A stretch of DNA of 64,000 nucleotides from Misgurnus anguillicaudatus (Eukaryota; Chordata; Actinopteri; Cypriniformes; Cobitidae): positions 11,335,001 to 11,399,000 of the forward strand of contig NC_073358.2 of the NCBI RefSeq assembly GCF_027580225.2, written 5' to 3'. Below are positions 49,641-60,300 of the stretch, one piece after another. Under the pieces are notes generated by a model. The model was not told where the DNA came from, searched no databases, and saw nothing but the letters and a program-made list of their open reading frames with translations. The first letter of the stretch is position 1. Each line of letters opens with the position of its first letter. The position numbers were made by a program, and so were the translations under genes.

Positions 49641-50892
49641 TAAAATTGCTGTTTGTATAAAAACAGGTTAATGATTCTTTACAAATGCACTTTTAAAGCA
49701 TGGATTTTTTTATGGAACCTAAAAATGTTTTTGCCCTTTTGTTATATGCTAGAGAATTATAAACAATACCGTTACCAAATATTACCAAGGTCAATTTGCA
49801 GTGACATTTGATTGCTCATAATCCATGCACAAATTGTTTGATTTAAAAATGTACTAAAAATATATATTCAATTCTTTCATTGTATTGTTAAGATCAAATC
49901 CCACGGCAAATTATATCTATAGCACACAGGCAGATGCTTGTTCCCAGTCTGTTCTATGACAGAGAAAATCCGCTATCTTTCGCTTCCCAGCTCCACAGAT
50001 TGCTCCCTGTGCGCTGCCCATTGCGCGATAATATCTCCCCTCAGCCGCAGACTTTATATTATAATCATTAGTGATCCTTGCCCTCTCACCCATAGTGAAG
50101 AATAATCGCAGAGGAACATTAATCTGGGCTGGAAACTACCGTGCCTCTCTTTTCCCACATGACAACGAGAGGATGTGTAGTCCGATATGTGCGTAATATT
50201 TCATAACTAATCATGAATTCACATTAGCTAGAAACGCATACGTTTATTTCGCTCATTTTGATTTGATGATGTTTAGAACAGAATGCCTACTATGAAATAG
50301 GCTTTGTTATATTCATTAATTACCCTGTATAAAATTGCAGTTTTACAAAACTAATAAGATTATCCATAATTATGCAGCAGGTCAGTTACTGCATATTAAC
50401 GAGGGGAATTCAACTTTTTAAATTTTAGGCTACATCAGTAATGTAATGCTTTTAATCGTGATTGTTTCTTTCAATTTCCATTATAGAAACTATAGTATAA
50501 AAATATTAATCACAGAAAAAATGTTCGTATCATAATTTTGTTATACGTGATGTTTTCAATGGCTTCAGGTAACATGCTAATATAATTTTTAATATTTCGC
50601 ATTGAATTTAACTGCTTAGAAGAATGGGCTAATTTAGTCCTGAAAGATTTAAAATAAGCTAAATTTACATGTCCAAGTTATTAGTCTTTGAGTCTCATTT
50701 AGAAGCGTGGGTCAGTTCAGTCGGCCTTTTCTTCTGTTTGAATAAAAAATAATGATAAAATTGAGGTTTCTTATGGTCAAAATAATTTAGCCTTAGTTAA
50801 TATTGTTTTAATAATGCTTATTGTGTGCTCCCTCCAAATAGACTGAAGACGGAATTGCAAGGAAACAGTATTTTATCCGAAGATACTGTCAT

Positions 50893-50921
50893 CTGATTGG
50901 TTCTGTTCCTATATGACGTCA
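50893..50921 (+). promoter_or_regulatory. lhx1 promoter: inverted CCAAT box and CRE palindrome
   Basis: ctgattggttct (inverted CCAAT) is followed 16 bases later by a perfect TGACGTCA (50914-50921), about 450 bases upstream of the lhx1 ATG. Position and spacing fit a core promoter with a 5' leader of roughly 400 bases; the start site is not determined. Confidence 0.5.
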
Positions 50922-53150
50922 TGTCGCAGGAAATAAGGACTCTCGGCGGCTTCCAAACGCATGCAAGTGACAGCAGCAGTACGAGTCGTAACTGGAAATC
51001 ACAGAAATAACTAGGGATATACATGATATAATTTTAAACAAATTACTGGAGATACTGTGCGCTTCATTTAAGTAAAATATTTTTGAAGAATAATTATTCG
51101 CGTGACACTTAACGACAGCTTTTCATTGTATTTTTTATTAGATATATCCATGTATAAATACATCGTCTTTAATGAAGGAGTTGATGACCACTTAGCCGTT
51201 CATGTGTTCTAACTTTTGATCAAAATATTGGGATGCTGCAGTTATTCTAATGTCTACACTTGTGATGACTTTGGGATCAATTGGATTGAGGATCACATAG
51301 TTTATTTTACTTCAAAAATATTTTTACCCCCAACCGAGGACAGCAACGTAGTGACCGGAGTCACAAAATATGGTCCACTGTGCTGGATGCGAGAGGCCTA
51401 TTCTGGACAGATTTTTGCTCAGCGTATTGGATAGAGCATGGCATGCCAAATGCGTGCAATGTTGTGATTGTAAATGCAATTTAACAGATCGATGCTTTTC
51501 AAGAGAAGGACGACTCTACTGCAAAAATGACTTTTTCAGGTAAGCAATGGAATCATTTAGTTTCAAAGTACATTTTAATGTTTATTATGAAAATCTTTTC
51601 CTGTAAACTGTGATAGAAAGCGGACCTTTTCTTTAATCTCCAAAAAGCCCTTAAATGTGCAATTGACTGCATGCAACATTTAAAATCAAGTTAAAATACC
51701 AAATTCAATTGTAAAATCAAAATGCATGGAAAAATGCACAATTGTTTTACACACTGAAACTTGACAACTTCTTACCTGACAGACGGAAAGAATAGTTATC
51801 TTTGTTTACAGCTGACACAAAAGAGTGCAGGTCAGGATAAGAATACACAATGCTTGTTTCCTTTATCCTTTAATATTTTGCAGCACACGAATTTGTTTGC
51901 AAAAGTAAAAGCAAAGATGAGATAAATGGATTTGAATATTGAATGAAAGCCACAGACATGCAGTCAACAAGCATTTGTTAACTTTCTATTAATATGCACG
52001 CACATATGTAGGCCTCGTCTCTTTTAGAAAATAACTTTATTTAGAAGTTTAGAAAGGATTTCAATAACTTCTATCAAAGCAAGAATAAATATGATTTTTT
52101 TAATCGAGTAATTCTAAGGATTACATTAGATTATGCAGATTTGTATTAAGAAGATACATTGAAATACCTCATACACAGATGTAAAAAGAAAAGTCTACAA
52201 TTTTGCAAATATTCAATACAGTTAGAATCGTATAAATAATGTGTGGAATTTTTTTTTTACCACGAAAACAAATAAAAACATAAAAAGTACATTTCCTACA
52301 TTACTCCAATCATTTTTAAACTGTATATTTGTTTAATCGTATTTTGTTCATTTTTTTTTATTAACTGACTTTTTTATAATGACGTCTTTGTTGTTGGCTT
52401 GCAGACGTTATGGAACTAAATGTGGAGGCTGCTCGCAAGGAATCTCCCCCAGTGATTTAGTTCGGAAAGCGCGAAGCAAAGTCTTTCACCTGAACTGTTT
52501 CACCTGTATCATGTGCAATAAACAGCTTTCCACCGGAGAAGAATTATATATTATTGATTAATATAAATTTGTCTGCAAGGAAGATTACGTGAATAACAGC
52601 AACGGAAAAGACACAAACCTTTTGTCAAGTGAGTAGCATTGAGTCCTTTAATTTAAATTAATTTTAAAGGAATTTAATACAATACATCATGCACTGTTTA
52701 GAATAGACTAAAACTAATGTGCTCTAATTTTGATTTGCGCTAAAATATGATTTGTTTATTTATTTACCATATATGTAGCATGCATTTGCATTAATATCGT
52801 TTAATATTTTAATTATGACAATTGCAGCAAATATTATTTTTGCTTATTACTTAATTCCTTATGTATTTATTACAGTAACTACGTGCAGTGATCCGAGTTT
52901 ATCCCCAGAATCTCAGGATCCACATGATGATTTTAAAGACTCCGAGACTGGACACCTGTCAGACAAGGAGACCTGCAACAACGAAAACGACGAGCAAAAT
53001 CTTGGTGGTAAACGTCGTGGACCGCGAACCACTATCAAAGCCAAACAACTCGAGACATTAAAATCTGCTTTCGCAGCCACCCCCAAACCCACCAGACACA
53101 TACGAGAACAGCTGGCACAGGAGACAGGCCTAAATATGCGAGTAATACAG

Positions 53151-53984
53151 GCAAGTCTGCAAAACCAAGCCTATTCACGTTGCGCTTATAATAGCCATTA
53201 AAGGGATAGTTCACCCAAAATGAAAATTCTGTGTTCATTTACTCACACACATGTTGTTCTAAACCTGTATCAATTTTTTTTATTTTGATGAACATAAAAG
53301 AAGATAGTTTGATAAATGATGGTAAGCACCCAGTGGATAACGATTGACTTCCATAGTAGGAAAAACAAATACGATGGAATTCATATAACGTCAACTGTGT
53401 GCTCACCATCACTTATCAAAATATCTTCGTTTGTGTTCATCAGAAAACATATATTATTACAGGTTTAGAACAACATGAGGATGAGAAAATGATGACAGAA
53501 ATTTCATTTTTGGGTAAACTATACCTTTAATCGTGTATAATCAATCAAGTGATGAACACAGTATTAACACAGTAATGTTGAATGAATACATTTATTCTTC
53601 AAATATATATTTACAAATGAATAGATATTTTAATAAAGAAAAAGCTAATTTGTGTTTTCTAAAGCCTTGGTTTTGTGTCCAGCGCTTGGGTTTATTAATC
53701 CCTAGATAATAATACTTATATGTAAAATCACAAAAAAAAACACAGGTGATATTTTATGGGGTTATAATTGTGTAAATGCATCGAAATGTAGGCCTACGTG
53801 GAAAAAATACAATAACCTATGCAAAGACCTCATATACTGTATGTGCTATGAATAACACGATATATCGACAGGCTTACAAAATCGTTTTCTCAGAAAACAA
53901 TGTGGCTCATAAATAGATGGGGTGGGTGTTGATTTATTTGAACTATGAACAATTCTTTAATGCAGTATATGTTGTTGTGTACAG
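53151..53984 (+). other. lhx1 intron 3 with GC-AG splice sites
   Basis: Exon 3 ends ...GTA ATA CAG and is followed by GCAAGT; the next exon starts after ...TGTACAG with GTG TGG TTT CAG. Only this junction keeps the homeodomain VIQ-VWFQ in frame, so the donor is GC rather than GT. CAG/GCAAGT is the classic strong context for GC donors. Confidence 0.9.
53198..53530. mobile_element. TTAA-flanked MITE in lhx1 intron 3
   Basis: Begins ttaaagggatagttcaccca and ends gggtaaactatacctttaa, the inverted ends of a very common fish MITE with TTAA target sites. It lies 48 bases after the GC donor and in the sense-neutral middle of the intron. Confidence 0.85.
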
Positions 53985-54365
53985 GTGTGGTTTCAGAATC
54001 GGCGCTCTAAAGAGAGGCGCATGAAGCAGCTGAGCGCGCTGGGCGCAAGGAGACACATGTTCTTCCGCAGCCCGAGGAGAATGAGAACGCTCGGGGATCG
54101 ACTCGAATCAGCAGAGCTTATGGCCAACGGACAATACTCTTATTATGGTGGTAAGTTTGCATTTAATACTAAAAATTATTAAAATGGATAATATCTGAAA
54201 GAATGAAAGGCATACTCTGAAATACTGCCTTCATGTTAGCATCAGCTTTTTACAGAATTGCGCAGTAAAACGTCGTTTAAAATATAAAAAAATAGGTTGT
54301 TTCAGTCCGTGATTGGGTAAAATATATACAAATCCGAGCGTTGGTTTGGTTAAAATTAAATTAGA

Positions 54366-54485
54366 AAATGTACATATTTGACCCAGCCATAGGTAAAACA
54401 ACCCAACATAGGTTAATTTGAACCCGGTTGGATTTGTTCAAATTTTACCCAACCATGGGTTGAAACAACCCTGCATTTTTAGTGT
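54366..54485. mobile_element. AACCCA/TGGGTT MITE in lhx1 intron 4
   Basis: tgacccagccataggtaaaa at the left and ttacccaaccatgggttgaa, then acaaccctgcatttttagtg at the right; relative of 36306-36490. Confidence 0.6.
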
Positions 54486-56442
54486 GTATAAAAATACCAA
54501 TTAGCCATAAAAATGAAATTTAATGAATTAAACATACATTTTGCACACAAATCAAAAGCAACTATTTATTTATATGTTTATATGTGCAAGTGCTTACTAC
54601 CAACTTTTCTCCTTTTTGCAGACTATCAAGGTGAGTACTATGGCCCGGGGTCTAATTATGACTACTTCCCTCAGGGTCCACCACATTGCCAAGCCCAAAC
54701 TCCAGGTGATATAGGGTTCATGCCCTCCTCTGGCCCATCAGGAACCCCTCTAGGGAGTATAGACCACCACCATGCAGCACACCACCCCTCCAATGAGGCA
54801 CAATGCTTTAGTGAGATGTTATCGCACCACCCAGGGGACTCTCCCAGTCCAGAGCCCAGCGCACCCACCTCCATCCACAGTATTTCAAATGACTTGTGTG
54901 ACTCTACCCCGCCCTACACATCCCTAAACTCTCTCAGTGGCAACGGATACAGCAATCAACTGTCGATTCCCTCATCAGAGATGAATGAGGGGACGGTTTG
55001 GTAGCTTTTGCACAACCCAGACTGTTTTGGGATCCAAACGTGTACTATATTTGTGTGTGGTTTTTATAGAAAAGATTTTAGTTAATTTATCAATGTAATT
55101 ATATATTTATTTGTTGAGTTGCTTACTTATTTATTTATTTATTTATTCATTTAAGCAGCATCTGTGTACTTGAAATGTCAAATGGAATGTCAAATATCGG
55201 TCTATAGATCTTATAGCAGTGCTTAAGATTGTCCACAGAATATAGCTAAAGGTATTGACATGCAGTTTAAGAAAAGCTGATGCAGAAGGTTTTTATTTAC
55301 ACCTGGTGTGTCTGTTCATGCTGGTTTATATAATATAACATCAAACTCTTTGCCTTTTAAGGCTTTGCCATAATGTCACGTGATATCATTTTACATCAAA
55401 ATCTTTATCAGCTTGTGCAGTTATGCTTCTCTTAAGTTTTACTAAGTTTTGAAAGAAATCTCATAATGTTTGCTTTTAAAGGGGAAATTTAAAATGTGAG
55501 ATACACATTTATTTTAAATGAAATATGACTTGAATTATAAAACAAAGTCTACCTTCTAAAATGGATTTCATATAATCAGTGGACAGAGAGTAGTCAATTG
55601 TTTACATATATTGTCTTCAGGGGTTTGAATATTAACAACTTAATGAAGAAAAAAACCTCTTATAACTGATGGATGAACTTTTTTTAAACAAGTAACCAAA
55701 CTTTTGTATTGAATTTATATATTTTAGTTGGTATTCACTATTCTAGTTTGTACATTATATTGTGTTTGCACAAAAAATACACAAAACAAAACAAATATAT
55801 GTTAACAAATTAAGCACAAACATAAATTGTCATTTTTTAACACTACTTCGGTAGTAAAATTACTGAACTACTGATAAGCTAGGCCATATATTGTGGATTT
55901 TCTTGTCGTTGAAAATACCTGAGTTAATTGACATTGATCTTAACTTACATTTTTTGCTAAAAAAATTCAATCACTGCAGCCTTCAATATTTTGGTCTGGA
56001 GTACAACCATGCACATTTAAAGATATCTGCTTTAGTGATTGAATATGAAAAAATGTAAAATATAATTTTCATGGTTACATAAACATGGTTATGTAAATGA
56101 ACAACACTGGGGCACAGCTGGTAGAACAGCAAGGATTAAAGGGAAAAGCATAGTCCTCTTTGCTCTTTAATATATAATACTATATTATAATACTTATAAT
56201 AACTCATGATAATGAGATTATAAAACAAATAGGTTTTAAAAAATGTTAATTTCTAAACATTTATGGAGATAGAATATGCATTAACCTCATTGTGCAATAT
56301 TTGGTCCAGCGTAATAAAATAATTATTGTAGTATTATACTATAGCTATAGTCTAATGTATAATTTAATTTCTAAATATAGACGGTGAGGTTTACAGTAAA
56401 TGCATAACACACAATTAAGGAAATAGCAAAAAATATAAACAC

Positions 56443-56625
56443 TGTCAAAAATAAAGGTACAAAAGCTGTCACTGGGGCAGTACCCTTTTTAAAAAGGTCC
56501 TAATATGTACCATTTATGTACAAATATGTATCTTTGAACTACCAGTATGCACTCTTTGGGTACAAAGGTGTACCTTTTTAAAGGGTACTGTCCCAGTGAC
56601 AACTTTTGTACCTTTATGTCGAGAG
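56443..56625. mobile_element. MITE between lhx1 and aatf
   Basis: aaaggtacaaaagctgtcac, then tggggcagtacccttt, is mirrored by aagggtactgtcccagtgac, then aacttttgtaccttta. The inverted arms are about 50 bp. It may be part of the lhx1 3' untranslated region if the distal poly(A) signal is used. Confidence 0.75.
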
Positions 56626-56914
56626 TGAAGGATAAGATACAAATTAGAACATCAAACCATGTTTTGGCCATGTGTTGGTCTACAAATGTATAATTTCACA
56701 AAGGTGAAATTTGATATACTGTAACAGAGGATGGGGTTCAACATCTGTTGGTTGACTCTTGCCTGATAGGTTGCCCATGTTTTTGGGTTACTCAACTAGA
56801 GACAAAATATGCCATTGGAATTTTTGTTAAAAGTATTTTCAAACCTATTTTTTTTGTTCCTGCCTTAACTAGTGTCTCTTTATACACGTATTTGTTCCAA
56901 TGATCTGTATAGAA

Positions 56915-56920
56915 AATAAA
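56915..56920 (+). terminator. Possible distal poly(A) signal of lhx1
   Basis: AATAAA, overlapping a second aataaat, 1.9 kb after the lhx1 stop codon and 400 bases before aatf. An earlier aataaa at about 56315 is also possible; no transcript data to choose. Confidence 0.35.
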
Positions 56921-57281
56921 TAAATGTAAAAATATATAATTTATTTGATTGAAGTCATTTAGATAAGTATTAATTATAGGTGATACTATATTTCAACGTA
57001 TTCTCAACCTCTTGCAAAGTATATTTTTCTATTTAATTGCAAATTAGCAATAGCTATATAAAAACAGGATAGCTAAATCCTGAAAAATCTTAAATTCATT
57101 TTTAACTAGCTACTAAACTTAGCTTTCTTACTAATTTATAACAAAACGTATATTTGCGTAATTTAAATAATTTACCTCATCTAACGAGTCTTTTCGCCTA
57201 TTTTTGTTTTGTTTGTTTTACCGTGAAATGCTATTTATTAAAGCTGAAGCTGTTCTGTACAAACATATGTGCGCATGTTGA

Positions 57282-57289
57282 TGACGTCA
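57282..57289 (+). promoter_or_regulatory. CRE/ATF palindrome at the aatf promoter
   Basis: A perfect TGACGTCA followed by cgcgag, 26 bases before the aatf ATG, within the only CpG-bearing patch of an AT-rich region. Typical for a broadly expressed gene promoter; the binding factor is inferred from the motif. Confidence 0.55.
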
Positions 57290-57315
57290 CGCGAGGATTG
57301 CAGCGTGGAGCAGAC

Positions 57316-60300
57316 ATGGCAGCTTCCATATCACAGCAGCTCGAGGATTTGTTAAACCCTTTACCAAACTTCGTAGACCCCGAAGACGACGAAGATGAAG
57401 GTATTATAATTATGACACATCGGCTATCATTTAATGTGTTTTAATATATTTTAGGTGATGTTTTAATGGCGACATGGCAGATCTGTCATCTCCGTACCAG
57501 CACGATGTTTCTGCATGAGAGTTCTGTGAACAGTTGTAGGCTACTCTTGATAAGCTTTTTATATCTAGTTAAATTTAGTAGTAAGTCAGTAATACTAAAT
57601 CAACAAAACATTTCCCTTTTCATACAATATGCCATTTTCTGTTTCTTGAGAATTAGAAATAAATATATTCTGTTTACTTATTTTTCTTTTACGTTAATAA
57701 TAACTTCCACAAAGCACCAAAGCATTACAATGTTTTATGGACAAGTGTTACAGTAATACCATGTGTATTAGGCAAATACTGTGGTATAAGGATATGGTAA
57801 CAATTCAGTATTGCAGTATCAGATCAGGCATGATAACGTACTACAGTACTTCCAGTATAAGTTACTTTTGATTTAGTTCAACTAAACTAAACATTTGGTA
57901 CAATTGATATGGTTAACACTAAACACTTTTGTGGACTCGTAACTAAGCTTAAACATTTATGTCAACTACAGAGACAAAAGCCAAGGTTGTAGAGAAGTTT
58001 GATGAAGGTGAAGATGATGAAGAATCTGCATCTGGTCATCTGCGGAAGCGCGCTGTTTCTATTCTGGCAGACAGTGATCGTAGATATCGTGGCAAGGCAA
58101 CAACTAGAAAACAGCTACAGAAAGAGCTTGATGGATCAGGTAAGATGATGCTTACAAACAACTGTTTTGTACATGTATCGTGACAGTGCAATGGTAATAT
58201 TTTGATAATATAAATTAAATCTTTAGTACCACGGTATTACCATCTGTTGCCATGCCTTCAAGAGTCTTATTCCAAAATAGTCATCCTTTGGTTATTTTAT
58301 AAGCAATGTTTTGTCCTTTTAGAACTTACACTTGTTTACACTTTTTTTTAGATGATGAAGAAGTGGAAGATGATGATGAAGAAGAAAATGAAATAGTGGA
58401 TAAGTACATGGAAATGATTAAAGATGTTGATGAGGAAGAGGAAGACATTGATGATGATGATGAGGATGAAGAAAACGATGATGAGGAAGACGAAGACCAA
58501 GATGACAATGACGATGAAGAGGATCTTATTGCAAAAGATAGCCCAGAAATGTCCAGCTTAGTCTCTAAGCTAAAAGACACAGACTTTATGAAACTCACAG
58601 AGGGGATGGATGATCTGGGAAACAGTGAGGATGAGGAGGATTCAGCTAAAGGGGATGAGGAGGAAGAAGAGAGTGAGGAAGACTCGGAGGAGGAAGAGGA
58701 ATCTTCCTTGAGGACTTTTTCTAAAGAGAAAGTAGATGAAGAAGTTGAGAAAGGAATAGCTGTGAAAAATCAACTTGGTATGTAGCAGTTTATTACACAC
58801 TAATACATTTGCAATAAACTACCAGATGAGTAATTTCTGAGCCTGTACTCACCCCTTTATTCTGTTCTCCAATCTTCACAGCTCTTTGGGACCTGATGCT
58901 TGAAGGGCGAATCAAAATGCAGAAGGCTCTTGTAACAGCCAATCAGCTTCCACAATCACAGACATTCCCAGACTTCAAGTCCAGAGGAGGGCCTGAATAT
59001 GCTGAAGCTTTAAAAAATAGTAAGTGAATTAATATTTATTCTATACAACATGCATGTGCGTATTAATAAGTGCTAATTTAGGTTGATCATAAAAGAAATG
59101 GGTGTCACCGTACATTTAAAAAATAGTTTGAAATTGCTAAAAAATTTTTGCTTAATGGAAAGGCTTATGCCCTTATATAGCAAATAAGTAGTAGTAAGTG
59201 AACAGTGTGACTTACATGGACTGTTAAAGACTTTAAATTTATTTACACTTTAATGTATATACTTTTTAATGGGAAGCTGGGACAGGACATATTGAAATTG
59301 AATTAAATGATTATTTTGAGTTACAGGCAGTAGCCAGTAGTAGTTTGTTATAGCTCTAAAAATGTCATATCTGTCAAGATTCTCCTGCAACCAGATTTCA
59401 TAATTAGCCAGTATTTAAAAATCCTGTAGTGTGAGCCCAGCATCTAAAATCCAGCATACATAGGCTAAATGTCTCAAACCTCCACTTTTGATTTCACGTG
59501 GCTTTAAATACTCCCAGTATTTATTGTTGCTTAATCCTGCCGTCATGTGTGTAGTCAGCTGGAACGCCTCAAGGAATTGCAGTCGTGGCATCATTGAATT
59601 CAGCTGTAGTTTTAATATCAGGATTCTTATGGCTCCGAGCAATTAATACGTTTGTGCACCTTCATTCACAGGCAGATCTGGGTGCTTAGAGAGACTGTCT
59701 GCTTCTCATTTGCATATTTATTGCATTGGTCCTTTAGCCAGCGAATGATTGATGTGGGGCCGTCCTCCTGAATTCTGAACAGCACGTTGCTTTGAGATGC
59801 GATGGGAGTCGAGTCTTTGCCATGCCTGTGTACTTTTGATTAGCTGTGAAGATGACACAATCTCTGTGCACCTCACCACCAGACCTTTTTATGTAGTTGT
59901 TATATCTTTTTGTAAAATTGAATTGTAGGCTTTAGTTCATTGGTGGCAGATAAAAAGGTAGATGCATATTTGGTTAAAGAGATTTTGAAATGAAACATTA
60001 GGTATGCTTATTATGGCTGTTAGTCTGTAACAAAAATTTTAGATAATTTACATGCTTGCTTTGGTAAGATCAGTGGTTTTCAAAAAACGTATGCAATTGT
60101 TCGGTTCGGACCACTTCAAAAACAATGGATTGAAAGTGCCAAAGTGTTAAGTACTTTATTTATATACCCCAATTAACCCCCCTGTTGGCTTACTTATAGC
60201 TGTACATTAGGGACAGGAGAAAGAATTCAAAGATCCACAAATGTACACACTAGTTTTTTTTATGCCATGGCTTTAGTGTTTGTTTGATGGTGTGTTTACC

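Larger units (their letters stand above)
43991..50880. other. Intergenic desert left of lhx1, no gene
   Basis: No exon found. Microsatellites at 46457-46485 (TG/CG) and 46915-46956 (GA). MITEs at about 46098-46350 and 49421-49640. Unique, GC-richer blocks at 45180-45400, 45690-45890 and 49960-50170 could be regulatory. The last lies within 1.4 kb of the lhx1 start. Confidence 0.45.
51370..55004 (+). pseudogene. lhx1: LIM-homeobox transcription factor lhx1, with a premature stop
   Basis: Five coding exons: 51370-51539, 52405-52628, 52876-53150, 53985-54150, 54622-55004, total 406 codons including the terminal stop (human LHX1 is 406 aa). It encodes LIM1 (C4, C7, H25, C28, C31, C34, C51, D54), LIM2 (C63, C66, H85, C88, C91, C94, C114, D117), an acidic linker, a homeodomain ([17 protein letters not shown] through [14 protein letters not shown]) and a C-terminal tail ending in MNEGTVW. 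Codon 109 (52559-52561) is TAA where the family has Glu, removing the last two LIM2 zinc ligands and everything after. Phases join correctly and nothing else is broken. Linker and tail ([22 protein letters not shown]) fit LHX1 and not LHX5. The tail is more diverged than usual, so this may be the lhx1b copy. In vertebrates LHX1 acts in the nucleus in head organiser, kidney and neuron development. If the stop is real, nonsense-mediated decay is expected. Confidence 0.93.

Noticed and set aside
51216..51434. Frame with its own start upstream of lhx1
   Set aside because: Out of frame with the LIM1 codons, which start at the ATG at 51370.
52559..52561. The stop avoided by an alternative donor before codon 109
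   Set aside because: No GT or GC donor near that position keeps the LIM2 frame, and skipping would remove zinc ligands.
52815..53201. lhx1 exon 3 as an independent gene
   Set aside because: The start lies in intron 2 and the end in intron 3; only 52876-53150 is exon.
51370..55004. Assignment to lhx5
   Set aside because: The linker ([11 protein letters not shown]) and tail ([11 protein letters not shown]) match LHX1, LIM1 reads CKCNL as in LHX1, and aatf is the neighbour.
58326..58598. Serine-rich frame on -
   Set aside because: Antisense shadow of the acidic aatf exon 3.
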